Of a DNA stretch of 64,000 nucleotides, positions 43,801 through 53,088 are shown piece by piece (positions within the stretch are counted from its first letter, which is position 1; each line of letters begins with the position of its first letter). The position numbers and the translations under genes were made by a program. This DNA is from Candidatus Tumulicola sp. GTDB lineage: Bacteria; Vulcanimicrobiota; Vulcanimicrobiia; Vulcanimicrobiales; Vulcanimicrobiaceae. Below the pieces are notes generated by a model. The model ran no database searches, was not told the origin of the DNA, and saw only the letters and a list, made by a program, of their open reading frames with translations. The stretch is from the NCBI GenBank assembly GCA_036490475.1, contig DASXDT010000006.1, positions 1,674,001 to 1,738,000 on the forward strand. Reading direction: 5' to 3'.

Positions 43801-44937
43801 TTGGTATACCGCGATCCGGCGCTCACCGGCATAGCACGCAAGATCGACGCCAACGCTTCCCTGTCGCTCGAAGACGGGGTCGCACTCTATCGCACCGCCG
43901 ACCTGCACGGCTTGGGCGCGCTCGCAAGAGCCGCGAAAGAGCGCAAGAGCGGCAAAAAAGTCTTCTACGTGCTCAACCGCTACATCAACTCGACGAACGT
44001 CTGCTTTGCGGCGTGCACGTTCTGTTCGTTCGCAGCCGACGAGTTCAAAGAGAAAGAACGCGTCTTCCGGATGACGGCCGATCAAGTGTTCGCCAAGGCG
44101 CTCGAGACCGGCACGAACTTCAATCAGATCCACATCGTCGGCGGGCACGACCCGCGCCAGCTATCGCTGGACTATTGGTTGCCGCTGATGCGCCGCTTGA
44201 AAGAAGCCGTACCGCACGCGCAACTGTCGTTTTTTACGGCGGCCGAGATCGAATATATGGCGAAGCGCCATCGCCTGTCGTTTCCCGAGATCGTGTCGGT
44301 GCTCAAAGAAGCCGGGTTGGATAACGTCAACGGCGGCGCGGCCGAAATCTTCGCCGAAGAAACGCGCGCGAAAATTTGCCCGAACAAGGTTTCGAGCGCA
44401 AACTGGATCGCGATTCACGAGGAGCTGCACCGCCAAGGTGTCGCCAGCAACGCCACGATGCTCTACGGACATATCGAATCGATCGAAGACCGCGTCGACC
44501 ATCTTATCCGTTTGCGCGAGTCGCAAGCTCGCGTGCCCGGGTTCAACGCGCTGATCCCGCTGGCGTTCCATCCCGACGGCAACGCGCTATCGTATTGCGG
44601 CTGGACCACCGGACTCGACGACCTCAAGACGTTTGCCGTCGCCCGCCTTATGCTGGATAACTTCGATCACATCAAAGCCTATTGGATGATTCAGGGCCTC
44701 AAGGTGTGCCAGGTCGCGCTGCAATTCGGCGCCGACGACATGGATGGCACGCACGGTTCGACCGATGAGGAGATGATCTATCACTCGGCCGGAACGCGTT
44801 CGGGCCAGTACGTCGACGACCGAGAGTTTCGGCGCTTGATCGAGGACGCCGGCTACGTCGCCGTGCGACGGAATTCCACGTACGACGAGTTTCCGTTCGA
44901 TTGGACTCCGCCACAGCGAGAACTCGTCGAAGCGTGA
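43801..44937 (+). CDS. mqnE: Aminofutalosine synthase
   Basis: Radical-SAM enzyme joining 3-[(1-carboxyvinyl)oxy]benzoate with SAM to give aminofutalosine in the futalosine route to menaquinone. 378 residues from TTG at 43801, which has AAAGG 7 nt upstream. The cluster motif is CFAACTFC (Cys68, Cys72, Cys75). Other blocks are TNFNQIHIVGGHDPRQLSLD, FFTAAEIEYMAKRH, GLDNVNGGAAEIFAEETR and the C-terminal GADDMDGTHGSTDEEMIYHS, as in MqnE rather than MqnC. A longer upstream frame is antisense-free but lies inside the PAP2 gene and is not needed. Followed by mqnA with a GTGA overlap. Confidence 0.96.
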   Translation: MVYRDPALTGIARKIDANASLSLEDGVALYRTADLHGLGALARAAKERKSGKKVFYVLNRYINSTNVCFAACTFCSFAADEFKEKERVFRMTADQVFAKALETGTNFNQIHIVGGHDPRQLSLDYWLPLMRRLKEAVPHAQLSFFTAAEIEYMAKRHRLSFPEIVSVLKEAGLDNVNGGAAEIFAEETRAKICPNKVSSANWIAIHEELHRQGVASNATMLYGHIESIEDRVDHLIRLRESQARVPGFNALIPLAFHPDGNALSYCGWTTGLDDLKTFAVARLMLDNFDHIKAYWMIQGLKVCQVALQFGADDMDGTHGSTDEEMIYHSAGTRSGQYVDDREFRRLIEDAGYVAVRRNSTYDEFPFDWTPPQRELVEA

Positions 44938-45770
44938 GCTTACGGTGTGGCCGGATGGCTTATACCAACGTCGTTCCGCTCTATGCCGCGTTCGATTGCG
45001 GCGTGCTGGAATATCCCGGCTCGCTGGTTTCCGGAGTTCCGGCCGAGCTCAACGCGATGTTGGCGGACGGCTCGCTCGATCTCAGCCCGGTCAGCACTAT
45101 GGCCTGGGCGCAACACGCCGATGCGTTCGCGCTGCTTCCCGATTTGTGTATCGGCGCGCGCGATGAAGTCGTTTCGGTGTTGCTCGCGTCGGAACGGCCG
45201 CCGGCTCTGCTCGACGGAGCGACGGTATACGTGACCGACGAATCTGCCAGCGGCTACAATCTCTTGCGCGTTCTGCTGGAACGACGCTACGGCGTGCGCG
45301 CATCGTACGAGCGCGCCCACGATGTGCTGCCTCGAGCGCGCTCCGGACAACCGGCGCTGCTCATCGGCGACGCCGCGATCGACGCGTTCGAAACGATCGA
45401 CCCGCAGCATATCTACGATTTAGGACGCCTGTGGCGTGACTGGACGCAGACGCAGCCGGTCTTCGGCGTTTGGGCCGCGCGTCGCGAGATTTTAGAGCGC
45501 CGGCCGGCGGAAGTTCGCGCCTGTATGCTCGCAATGACCGACGCGTATTCGTGGTCGCGTGCCAATCGCGAGCGCGTTATCGAACGTGCGCAGGCGCAGC
45601 GATTGCGCAGTGCAGCGTTCTACGAATCGTATTTCGACAAACTCAACTTTACGTATCATCTCGCCGCGCAAACCGGCTTGGCGGCATTTTGCCGCGAGCT
45701 GCGCGCGATCGGCGCGATCGATCGCATTCCCTCGGTCGTTCCGGAGAATCTCGATGCCGTCGCTTGTTAG
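44934..45770 (+). CDS. mqnA: Chorismate dehydratase
   Basis: Converts chorismate to 3-[(1-carboxyvinyl)oxy]benzoate, the entry step of the futalosine pathway; 278 residues, periplasmic-binding-protein-like fold. GTG at 44934 overlaps the mqnE stop and gives the family start VSLRCGRMAYTNVVPLYAAF. Then come GVPAELNAMLADGSLDLSPV and SMxW-like STMAWAQHADAFALLPDLCI. LLIGDAAI and YDLGRLWRDWTQTQPVFGVW follow near the middle, characteristic of MqnA/MqnD. MqnD is excluded because the neighbour set and the entry motif fit MqnA better. Overlaps mqnC by 17 nt. Confidence 0.93.
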   Translation: MSLRCGRMAYTNVVPLYAAFDCGVLEYPGSLVSGVPAELNAMLADGSLDLSPVSTMAWAQHADAFALLPDLCIGARDEVVSVLLASERPPALLDGATVYVTDESASGYNLLRVLLERRYGVRASYERAHDVLPRARSGQPALLIGDAAIDAFETIDPQHIYDLGRLWRDWTQTQPVFGVWAARREILERRPAEVRACMLAMTDAYSWSRANRERVIERAQAQRLRSAAFYESYFDKLNFTYHLAAQTGLAAFCRELRAIGAIDRIPSVVPENLDAVAC

Positions 45771-46839
45771 CCTATTAGATCGCGCCGCCGGTGGCGGCCG
45801 CTTGACCTTCGACGAGGGCGTGCGCCTGTATCGCGAGGCGGACTTGCACGAGCTGGGTGCTGCGGCGCACGAACGGCGCTCGCAGATGTACCCCGGCGAC
45901 GTCGTGACCTACGTGATCGATACGACGATCAACTATACCAACGTTTGTAACGTGCACTGTACGTTTTGCGCGTTCTTCCGCCCCGAGCAGCACAAAGAAG
46001 GCTACACGATGTCGCACGACACCGTGCTGGAACGGGTTCGCTACGCCGAGGGTCACGGCGCCACGCAAATCATGATTCAGGGCGGCGTCAACCCGGAGTT
46101 GCGGATCGATTGGTTCGAGTCGTTGTTCCGCCGGGTCGCGAGCGAGTTTCCCGGCGTCGACATTCACTCGCTGTCGGTTTCCGAAATAATCGGATTGGCA
46201 CATGTCGAAGAAATGCCGGTTCGTGACGTGCTCCAAAGACTACGCGAAGCTGGAATGAAGTCGCTACCCGGCGCCGGCGCGGAAATTCTCGTCGAACGCG
46301 TGCGCAAACGGATCTCCGCACGCAAGGTCAAGCCCGACGAGTGGCTCGGAGTTATGCGCGAAGCGCAGCTGCTGGGTATGCCGACCACGGCGACGATGAT
46401 GTTCGGATCCATCGAAACGCCGGAAGAGCGGATCGAGCACATGCACGTGGTGCGCGAACTGCAAGACGAAACCGGCGGCTTTACCGCGTTCATTCCGTGG
46501 TACTACGTGCCGCACAAGACGCCGCTGCGCGGAAAAGAAGCCACCGGCCTCGAGTATCTGCGGGTGCTGGCGATTTCACGCTTGTATCTGGATAATGTGG
46601 CGCATCTGCAAGCGTCGTGGCTGACGCCGGGTCTCAAGCTGGGGCAGCTCGCGCTGTTCTACGGTTGCGACGATATGGGCGGCACCATCCTCGAAGAGCG
46701 CGTGGTGCACGACGCGGGAAGTACCAACGAAGCCACGCGTAACGATCTCGAGCATCTCATCATCGACGCCGGGTATCGTCCGGTCGTGCGCGACACGTAT
46801 TGGAACATTCGCGACGGCATGGCGTTAGCCGCCGTCTAG
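45754..46839 (+). CDS. mqnC: Cyclic dehypoxanthinyl futalosine synthase
   Basis: Radical-SAM cyclase forming the spiro intermediate of menaquinone synthesis; 361 residues. ATG at 45754 lies 8 nt after GGAG and inside mqnA. Cluster motif CNVHCTFC (Cys65, Cys69, Cys72), then the signatures [48 protein letters not shown] and [17 protein letters not shown], distinct from MqnE. MqnB (futalosine hydrolase) and MqnD are not in the window, so the pathway is completed elsewhere. Convergent with mnmA, with a 4-nt overlap of stops. Confidence 0.96.
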   Translation: MPSLVSLLDRAAGGGRLTFDEGVRLYREADLHELGAAAHERRSQMYPGDVVTYVIDTTINYTNVCNVHCTFCAFFRPEQHKEGYTMSHDTVLERVRYAEGHGATQIMIQGGVNPELRIDWFESLFRRVASEFPGVDIHSLSVSEIIGLAHVEEMPVRDVLQRLREAGMKSLPGAGAEILVERVRKRISARKVKPDEWLGVMREAQLLGMPTTATMMFGSIETPEERIEHMHVVRELQDETGGFTAFIPWYYVPHKTPLRGKEATGLEYLRVLAISRLYLDNVAHLQASWLTPGLKLGQLALFYGCDDMGGTILEERVVHDAGSTNEATRNDLEHLIIDAGYRPVVRDTYWNIRDGMALAAV

Positions 46840-47915
46840 GCTACAGCGCGCTCGATCGTCGCGGCGCCCAGCACTTCTAAACCGCCTTCGTCGAACAGTG
46901 CGACCAATTGTCCGGGCGTTACGGCACGCTGCGGCTGATCGAAGCGCACGCGCAGCGCGCCATCGACGACGCGAACCGTCGCCGGAACGGCCGTACCGCG
47001 ATAGCGGACCGTCGCCAACACGCGTCGTTCGTCCGTACCGAATCGCTCCGGGCGAATCGCGTTGAATTCACCGGCCTCGAGTCCGTTCGCCAATAGCTCG
47101 AGTTCGTCGCCCACGACGACGGTGTTGGTTGCTGCGTCGACACGTGTAACGTACCGCGCGCGCTCCGAACCTCCGGGTAAGCCGCTGCGCTGCCCTACCG
47201 TATAACCGGCAACTCCCGCGTGCGTCCCTATCCGCTGGCCACCGGCGTTCAACACTTCGCCCGGCCGGCGGATGCCAGGACGAATGCGCTCCAGCACGTC
47301 GCGATAATCACCGCCTTCGACAAAGCAGATGTCTTGCGACTCGGTCTTGTCGTGCACCGGCAACCCGAGACGGAGGGCGTGGGCGCGAGTCGCGGGCTTG
47401 TCGAGCTCGCCCAACGGCAAGAGCAATCGATCGAGCTGCGCGGGCGTCAACTGGGCCAATGCATACGCCTGGTCTTTTCCGGACGGGCTGCGGAACAGCC
47501 GCGGTCCGCCCGGCCCGTGTTCCAACTGCGCGTAATGGCCGGTCGCGACGAAACGCGCGTCGAGCCGATCGGCATATTGCAGCAGCGTTCCGAGCTTGAC
47601 GAAATTATTGCACGCGACGCACGGGTTCGGAGTGCGGCCGGCTTCGTAGTCGTCGGCGAAGCGCTCCACGACGTTTTTCCTGAACGTTTCCTCGAAGTTG
47701 AGCACGTAATGCGGAATGCCCAGAATCGACGCGCTGGAGCGCGCATCGTCGAAATCGTCGGAACCACAGCAGCTTTTCGCGTGCGCGGGCCGGGTTGGCG
47801 CGTACATCTTCATCGTCACGCCGACGACGTCAAAACCACGCTCCACCAGCAGGCCGGCGGCGACAGCCGAATCGACTCCGCCGCTCATAGCAGCGATCAC
47901 GCGTTTCTTCATCAT
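46836..47915 (-). CDS. mnmA: tRNA-specific 2-thiouridylase
   Basis: Thiolates U34 of tRNA-Lys, tRNA-Glu and tRNA-Gln using ATP and a persulfide; 359 residues. PP-loop [13 protein letters not shown] at residues 8-20, the catalytic Cys in TPNPCVACN and the second Cys in [16 protein letters not shown]. Other blocks: [20 protein letters not shown], and [11 protein letters not shown]. An extra pair Ser-Cys-Cys near residue 49 ([13 protein letters not shown]) matches a variant seen in some MnmA. Two adjacent ATGs (47915, 47912) are possible starts. It is divergent from the RodZ-like gene. Confidence 0.96.
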   Translation of the reverse strand: MMKKRVIAAMSGGVDSAVAAGLLVERGFDVVGVTMKMYAPTRPAHAKSCCGSDDFDDARSSASILGIPHYVLNFEETFRKNVVERFADDYEAGRTPNPCVACNNFVKLGTLLQYADRLDARFVATGHYAQLEHGPGGPRLFRSPSGKDQAYALAQLTPAQLDRLLLPLGELDKPATRAHALRLGLPVHDKTESQDICFVEGGDYRDVLERIRPGIRRPGEVLNAGGQRIGTHAGVAGYTVGQRSGLPGGSERARYVTRVDAATNTVVVGDELELLANGLEAGEFNAIRPERFGTDERRVLATVRYRGTAVPATVRVVDGALRVRFDQPQRAVTPGQLVALFDEGGLEVLGAATIERAVA

Positions 47916-47962
47916 AGACTCTGGACAGGATAACACTAGGTCGAATCTAAGAAAAGCCGCGC

Positions 47963-48700
47963 ATGGCATCGCTGGGCGAGCGCCTTCGCGAAGCGCGCGA
48001 AGCTCGCGGTCTTAGCCCGTCGGAAGTATCCGAGAAAATCCGCATCCGCACCGTCTATCTCATCGCCATCGAAGAGGAAAATTGGCGGGCGGTCGGTGCG
48101 CCGGTCTACATCCGAGGCTTCTTACGAACCTACGCCCGCTTCCTCGGCTTAGATCCCGAGGAGGTGGTGGCCCAATTCGGCGAGCTGGAGCCCGGTAACG
48201 CGGCCTCAGAACCACAGTTCGTGGTGGGTCCGCCGGCCCGGAGAAATCATGCTCTCACATGGATCGCCGCCTGTGTCGCCGTGCTGCTCGTGGCATTCGT
48301 CGCCTACAATGCGCTGACGATGCACCGCCAGGGCCAGGAGCCAGCCGTCGCAACGGCCGCATCGCGTAGCCCCGAGGCACCGCCAACCGCCGGTACCACA
48401 GCCACCTTCGCCCCGGCGAAGGCCACCGTAGCCGGGCATTCAGCCACGCCGACCCCGGGACCAGGCGGAAGGCAGTCGATCGCTCTCGTGCTGTCGGCAC
48501 CGTCATGGCTTCGGGTCACCGTCGATGGTACTGTTAGCATGGAGGGTACGTTTCCGGCAGGGACGTCTAAGACGTTCCACGGTCGGGCAGCGTCGATTCG
48601 AGTCGGTAATGCCGGTGGGGTAGACGTTTGGGTCGACGGCAAGAGCGTCGGCGCGCTCGGTAAGACCGGTGACGTCGTCGACCGCGCATTCGACTTATAA
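47963..48700 (+). CDS. RodZ-like membrane protein with N-terminal HTH
   Basis: Bitopic protein of 245 residues likely linking the cytoskeleton to cell shape. The cytoplasmic HTH_25-type domain is [20 protein letters not shown] then [18 protein letters not shown] and [20 protein letters not shown]. One TM helix ([20 protein letters not shown], about residues 95-115) is followed by a Pro/Ala/Thr-rich linker. The C-terminal periplasmic domain of DUF4115 type is [18 protein letters not shown] then [23 protein letters not shown] at 47963; it heads a plus-strand run leading to YajQ, RimO and the LCP protein. A classic transcription factor role is less likely, given the TM and the DUF4115 end. Confidence 0.88.
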   Translation: MASLGERLREAREARGLSPSEVSEKIRIRTVYLIAIEEENWRAVGAPVYIRGFLRTYARFLGLDPEEVVAQFGELEPGNAASEPQFVVGPPARRNHALTWIAACVAVLLVAFVAYNALTMHRQGQEPAVATAASRSPEAPPTAGTTATFAPAKATVAGHSATPTPGPGGRQSIALVLSAPSWLRVTVDGTVSMEGTFPAGTSKTFHGRAASIRVGNAGGVDVWVDGKSVGALGKTGDVVDRAFDL

Positions 48701-48732
48701 GCACCCCTACAAAAGGAAAGCGGGATTAGAAG

Positions 48733-49224
48733 TTGCCTACAGACCCGTCGTTCGACATCGTTTCTCGAATCGACCAACAAGAACTGGATAACGCGCTCAA
48801 TCAGTCGCGCAAGGAGATCGAGAACCGTTTTGATTTCAAGCACAGCAAGACGAGCATCGAAGCGAACGAAAAGGCGATCACGATCATTAGCGATGACGAG
48901 CTGAAGATGCGCAACGTGGTCGATATCCTTCAGGGCAAAGCCATCAAGCGCGGCCTCGATATCAAGGCATTCGATTTCGGTACGGTCGAGCCGGCCGCCG
49001 GCGGCACGGTGCGTCAAGTGCTGACGCTGCGCTCCGGAATACCGAAAGACAAGAGCAAACCGCTGATGGAGAAGATCAAAGCGCTCAAACTCAAGGTCTC
49101 CGCACAGTATCAAGACGAGCAGATCCGCGTGACCGGCAAAAACCGCGACGATTTGCAAACGGTGATTGCGGCGATGAAAGAGCTCGACTACGAACTCCCG
49201 TTGCAGTTCGTCAACTACCGGTAA
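48733..49224 (+). CDS. yajQ: YajQ-family protein
   Basis: A 163-residue two-domain ferredoxin-like protein; in some bacteria YajQ proteins bind cyclic di-GMP and act with a transcription factor. The family sequence is intact: DPSFDIVSRIDQQELDNALN at the start, then KEIENRFDFKHSKTSIE and RGLDIKAFDFGTVEPAAGG. It continues with VLTLRSGIPKDKSKPLMEKI and ends TVIAAMKELDYELPLQFVNYR. The start is TTG at 48733 with AAAGGAAAG about 12 nt upstream. It precedes rimO by 17 nt. Confidence 0.96.
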   Translation: MPTDPSFDIVSRIDQQELDNALNQSRKEIENRFDFKHSKTSIEANEKAITIISDDELKMRNVVDILQGKAIKRGLDIKAFDFGTVEPAAGGTVRQVLTLRSGIPKDKSKPLMEKIKALKLKVSAQYQDEQIRVTGKNRDDLQTVIAAMKELDYELPLQFVNYR

Positions 49225-49241
49225 CCCAGGAGAATCGTTTA

Positions 49242-50618
49242 GTGCGTTCGGTAGCGTTCGTGAGTTTGGGCTGCGCCAAAAATCTGGTCGACACCGAAGT
49301 CATGATGGCAAAACTCGGTGCGGCCGGCTGGCGTCTCGAGAGCGAGGCAAAAGACGCCGATGCGGTGGTCATCAACACCTGCGCCTTCATCGATCCCGCG
49401 AAGGCCGAGTCGACCGAGACGATCATGGAACACGCCGCCGCCAAGCGCGACGGCCAGCAATTGGTCGTGGCCGGATGTTTGGCGCAACGCTACGGTGCGC
49501 AACTGCAAGCACTCGTTCCCGAAATTGACGCCGTCGTCGGGACGGGATCGTACGCCGGTATCGTCGAGCTCATCGAAGACGCGTTCGGCGGACAGCGTCC
49601 GTTGCGTCTGGAGTTCGAACCGGAGCCCGAACACGATTTTCTTCCGCGTCTCGTTACGACGCCTCGTGCTACAGCATATCTAAAGATCGCGGAAGGCTGC
49701 GACCATCCGTGTACGTTCTGCATCATCCCGGCGCTACGTGGAAAGTTCCGCAGCCGCAGCGAGGAATCGATCCTCGCCGAAGCGCGCGCGTTGGCCGCTG
49801 CGGGCACCAAAGAGTTGATCTTGATCGCGCAAGACACGTCGATGTGGGGCCGCGATCGCGGGATCCGTCGAGGCGGTCTAGCCACGCTGCTCGAGCGGTT
49901 GCACGAAGTCGACGGCCTCGAGTGGATCCGGCTTCTGTATCTCTATCCTGCGACGGTCGATTCGGAATTAATCGATGCTATCGCCGATCTCCCCAAAGTC
50001 TGCAAGTACATGGATATGCCGTTGCAGCACGCGCATCCCGAGGTGTTGCGTGCGATGCGTCGCCCGAGCAACGGCGAGCGCTATCTCGAGATTCTCGATA
50101 CGTTTCGCAATCGCGTGCCCGGCATTACCTTGCGCTCCACCTTTATCGTGGGCTTTCCGGGCGAAACACCCGAACACGTCGAGTACCTCGAACGCTGGAT
50201 CGCACGGGCAGAGCTCGATCGCGTCGGCTTCTTTGAATATAGCGCGGAAGAAGATACGCCGGCCGCGACCTTGGACGGTCGCATCGGTTCGCGCGAACGG
50301 CGCCGGCGATTGATTCTATTGCGCGAAGCACAGCGGGCCGCATCCGAGCGCGCACGTTCCAAGCGAATCGGACGTGAGGTGCGCGTTCTCGCCGAAGAGC
50401 GCCGCGAGTTGCGTCGTTCGGATCCGATGCGCGCGCATTTGGCGGGCGGCGTCACGTGGTTCGGACGGTCGGAAGGTGAGGCACCGGGTGTCGATGGCGG
50501 CGTGTACTTCGACGATACGGGCGGTGGCGTGACGGCCGGCGATTTCGTTCCGGTCCGCTTAACCGGACACGGTGCGTTCGACTTTTGCGGTTCGGCCTCG
50601 GAGGCGCTCGTTGGGTAA
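49242..50618 (+). CDS. rimO: Ribosomal protein S12 methylthiotransferase
   Basis: Radical-SAM methylthiotransferase that modifies an Asp of ribosomal protein S12; 458 residues, GTG start after AGGAG. The UPF0004 N-terminal domain holds Cys11 (FVSLGCAKNLVDTE), Cys47 (INTCAFI) and Cys79 (VAGCLAQRY). The radical-SAM motif is CDHPCTFC. RimO rather than MiaB is supported by FVSLGCAKNLVDTEVM and the block LRSTFIVGFPGETPEHVEYL, with the C-terminal TRAM domain (SEGEAPGVDGGVYFDD, then GDFVPVRLTGHGAFDFCG). The stop overlaps the LCP gene by 8 nt. Confidence 0.96.
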   Translation: MRSVAFVSLGCAKNLVDTEVMMAKLGAAGWRLESEAKDADAVVINTCAFIDPAKAESTETIMEHAAAKRDGQQLVVAGCLAQRYGAQLQALVPEIDAVVGTGSYAGIVELIEDAFGGQRPLRLEFEPEPEHDFLPRLVTTPRATAYLKIAEGCDHPCTFCIIPALRGKFRSRSEESILAEARALAAAGTKELILIAQDTSMWGRDRGIRRGGLATLLERLHEVDGLEWIRLLYLYPATVDSELIDAIADLPKVCKYMDMPLQHAHPEVLRAMRRPSNGERYLEILDTFRNRVPGITLRSTFIVGFPGETPEHVEYLERWIARAELDRVGFFEYSAEEDTPAATLDGRIGSRERRRRLILLREAQRAASERARSKRIGREVRVLAEERRELRRSDPMRAHLAGGVTWFGRSEGEAPGVDGGVYFDDTGGGVTAGDFVPVRLTGHGAFDFCGSASEALVG

Positions 50619-52026
50619 GCATTTGGCTCCGCTCGATCCGGATACGCACCGCCGTACGGGTATCTGGCGCCGCGTATTGATGGTCGTCGGATTGCTGGTT
50701 ATTGCCGGCGGATCGGCGCTGGCCGCATACGCATTCTTCGAGCACAAAAATCCGGTCGTGGCGATCACGCAGATGTTCGTGCCGTCACCGGAGCAAGTGT
50801 TCGGCAAACAAAACATCTTAGTGCTGGTCGAAGGCTTGGATTACGACTACACGGCGAAGGACGAAGAATTCTCGACCAACTCGCGCAGCGACGCTATCTG
50901 GGCCGTCAATCTCGACTTTCGCACCAAGCGAATTTACCAATTATCGATTCCGCGCGACATGGAGGCGACGCTACCCAACGGTGCGCACGCCAAAATTAAC
51001 GAGGCGCAATCGGACGGGGGCATCAAAGAAGCCCGCAACGTCATCTCGCAGTTTTTAGGCATTCCGGGCTTCGACCGGTACGTGATCCTGCGTATCGACG
51101 CGACTCGCGAATTCGTCAACGCCGTCGGCGGCGTGGATGTCGTCGTCAAAAACTCAAACTGCCTGCGATACAAAACCGATTGCACCGGCCAGACGATCGA
51201 CTACGACGATAATTGGGGCCACCTGCACATTCATCTCAAAGAGGGCATGCAGCACCTCAACGGCGATCAGGCCGTCGCGTACATGCGCTTCCGGCACGAT
51301 TGGTGCAGCGATCCGTGCCGCATCATGCGCCAACAGCAAGTGATGCACGCCATGGCCTCGCGAATGCGTGGCGACCGTCTGAATCTGATCATGCACGTGG
51401 GCGACTTGATGAATATTTTCCACAAGTACGTGCAGACGGATTTCTCGAATTCGGAACTATTGGCGATCGCTTCGCATTACCAAGGGGTTCCCGACGCCTC
51501 GATCATCAACAAGCAAGTGCCGTACACCGACACGGTCGAGTTGCCGAACTACGGCGACACGCTCGTGCCCGACGACGCGGCAAAACAACAACTGGTCGCG
51601 AGCATGTTGTTGGCTCCGCCGGCACCCGAACCGTCGCCCGACGCGATGGCTTTGGCCGCGATCCCTCCCGCGACGCTACGGGTAGACGTCGAAAACGGCA
51701 GCGGCGTGGCGGGCGCGGGTAAGCGTGTCGCGGGCGCTTTAGCGAAGGCCGGCTTCGTCGTTTCGACGGTTGGAAACGCAGAACGTTCGGATTATACCGC
51801 GAGCGAGATCCACGAGCACTCGACCGTATCGTTTGCGGGCGCGCGCGTGCGTGCCGCCTTGCCCGCCGCGTTCTCCAAGGCGACCGTCGTTCCGGATCCC
51901 TCGCCCTCCGGTTCTCCCGACGCACAAGCGACCGCGACGACGACCGACGTAACCGTAATCGTCGGCGAAGATCTTGCGAAAGAGCCGTTGCAGGCCAAAT
52001 CGCCTCCTAGCCTCCCGAATTTGTGA
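50611..52026 (+). CDS. LytR-CpsA-Psr (LCP) family protein
   Basis: Membrane-anchored transferase family that attaches polymers to the cell wall; 471 residues. TTG at 50611 has GGAGG 6 nt upstream inside rimO. One TM (RVLMVVGLLVIAGGSALAAY) is followed by the LCP domain: NILVLVEGLDYDYT, STNSRSDAIWAVNLDFRTKR, SIPRDMEATLPNGAHAKINE, YMRFRHDWCSDPCRIMRQQQ. Conserved Arg and Asp residues that bind the pyrophosphate lipid are present. A C-terminal LytR_C domain (LRVDVENGSGVAGAGKRVAG) is followed by a Pro/Ser/Thr-rich stretch. It is coupled to the deacetylase gene by a GTGA overlap. Confidence 0.92.
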   Translation: MGKHLAPLDPDTHRRTGIWRRVLMVVGLLVIAGGSALAAYAFFEHKNPVVAITQMFVPSPEQVFGKQNILVLVEGLDYDYTAKDEEFSTNSRSDAIWAVNLDFRTKRIYQLSIPRDMEATLPNGAHAKINEAQSDGGIKEARNVISQFLGIPGFDRYVILRIDATREFVNAVGGVDVVVKNSNCLRYKTDCTGQTIDYDDNWGHLHIHLKEGMQHLNGDQAVAYMRFRHDWCSDPCRIMRQQQVMHAMASRMRGDRLNLIMHVGDLMNIFHKYVQTDFSNSELLAIASHYQGVPDASIINKQVPYTDTVELPNYGDTLVPDDAAKQQLVASMLLAPPAPEPSPDAMALAAIPPATLRVDVENGSGVAGAGKRVAGALAKAGFVVSTVGNAERSDYTASEIHEHSTVSFAGARVRAALPAAFSKATVVPDPSPSGSPDAQATATTTDVTVIVGEDLAKEPLQAKSPPSLPNL

Positions 52027-52853
52027 TGCTCCCGAAGTCTCCGTCTATTCGCGCGGCGATCGCGCTGCTGCTCGTCGTGGCCATTGCCTACGGCGGGTGG
52101 CGATTGCTCGTGCACGGCAGTAACACTCCGCCCGCATTGGTGACGCCCAAGACCAACGTACATAGCGAAATCTCCGAAGACGTTCCGTCGCGGTTGCACC
52201 GGATCGCAGAAGATTTGCCGTTGCGAAACCGCGACAGCCGTCCCCGCCTGATCGCGCTCACATTCGATGACGGCCCCTATCCGATCTTTACGCCGCTGCT
52301 ACTCGACACGCTGCGCGACTTGCACGTGCCGGCGACATTTTTTCTGATCGGTCACGACGCCGTGCAGTGGCCGGAGATTACCCGACGCATCGAGGCCAAC
52401 GGCGACGAGGTCGCGGATCATACGTACACACACCCGGATCTCGATCGCGAATCGGATGCGACCGTGCGATCGGAGATTCTCCGGGGCCGCGATGTGTTGT
52501 GGCAATTCACCCACGACCCCTCGGTGCGCACGCTGATGCGGCCGCCGCATGGCCGGTACACGGAGCGGACGCTGAAGGTGGCTCAGTCGCTGGGTTATTC
52601 GGTTGTTCTGTGGACCGACGATAGCGGCGACTGGCGAACGCTGACCTCAGCCCAAATCCAGCGGCACCTCTTAGCCCACGCCACTGCCCCGGAGATCGTT
52701 TTGCTACATAGTGGAAAACTCGCCACGATCGAGGCGCTGCCCGAAGTGGTCGCTCGCTTCGAACAAGCCGGCTATACGTTCTTGACCGTCGGACAGCTGC
52801 TTCGGCAGGTGACGCCCACCGAGCTCAACCATCCGCTCAGGCGCCCGGTCTGA
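52023..52853 (+). CDS. Polysaccharide deacetylase (NodB domain), membrane-anchored
   Basis: Carbohydrate-esterase-4 enzyme of 276 residues that would N-deacetylate peptidoglycan or an exopolysaccharide. An N-terminal anchor (IRAAIALLLVVAIAYGGWRL) precedes the NodB domain: ALTFDDGPYP with the catalytic Asp and metal Asp, the metal His pair in ADHTYTHPDL, RPPHGRYTERTL, WTDDSGDW and VLLHSGKLATIEALP. GTG at 52023 overlaps the LCP stop; ATG at 52026 is an alternative. Its adjacency to the LCP gene suggests joint cell-wall or capsule modification. Confidence 0.92.
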   Translation: MMLPKSPSIRAAIALLLVVAIAYGGWRLLVHGSNTPPALVTPKTNVHSEISEDVPSRLHRIAEDLPLRNRDSRPRLIALTFDDGPYPIFTPLLLDTLRDLHVPATFFLIGHDAVQWPEITRRIEANGDEVADHTYTHPDLDRESDATVRSEILRGRDVLWQFTHDPSVRTLMRPPHGRYTERTLKVAQSLGYSVVLWTDDSGDWRTLTSAQIQRHLLAHATAPEIVLLHSGKLATIEALPEVVARFEQAGYTFLTVGQLLRQVTPTELNHPLRRPV

Positions 52854-52856
52854 AGG

Positions 52857-53009
52857 ATGCCTCGTCAAATTATCGATACCGAGTCGAGCCGGCCCGCTTA
52901 CGTGAGGCGGCGGGTCTTCACGGCTGTGGCTTATGTCGTCGGTGGGGCGATCCTCGCCGTTGCGGTTTGGGCATTCTGGCTCCACTCAACAGCACACGTA
53001 ACCCATTAG
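52857..53009 (+). CDS. Small single-pass membrane protein
   Basis: A 50-residue open frame from ATG at 52857, only 3 nt after the deacetylase stop and preceded by AAGG. It reads a basic N-terminal segment (SSRPAYVRRRVF) and one strong transmembrane helix (TAVAYVVGGAILAVAVWAFW), ending HSTAHVTH, a His-rich tail. No family recognised. The tight coupling and TM signal support a real gene that may be a small partner of the envelope enzymes upstream. Confidence 0.5.
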   Translation: MPRQIIDTESSRPAYVRRRVFTAVAYVVGGAILAVAVWAFWLHSTAHVTH

Positions 53010-53088
53010 AATCGAGTAAGCGTCAAGGAAACTTGGCGGCCCGCGGGAACCTGGGACCGGTTCCGGGGGTTACTTTCGAGGAGAAAGC

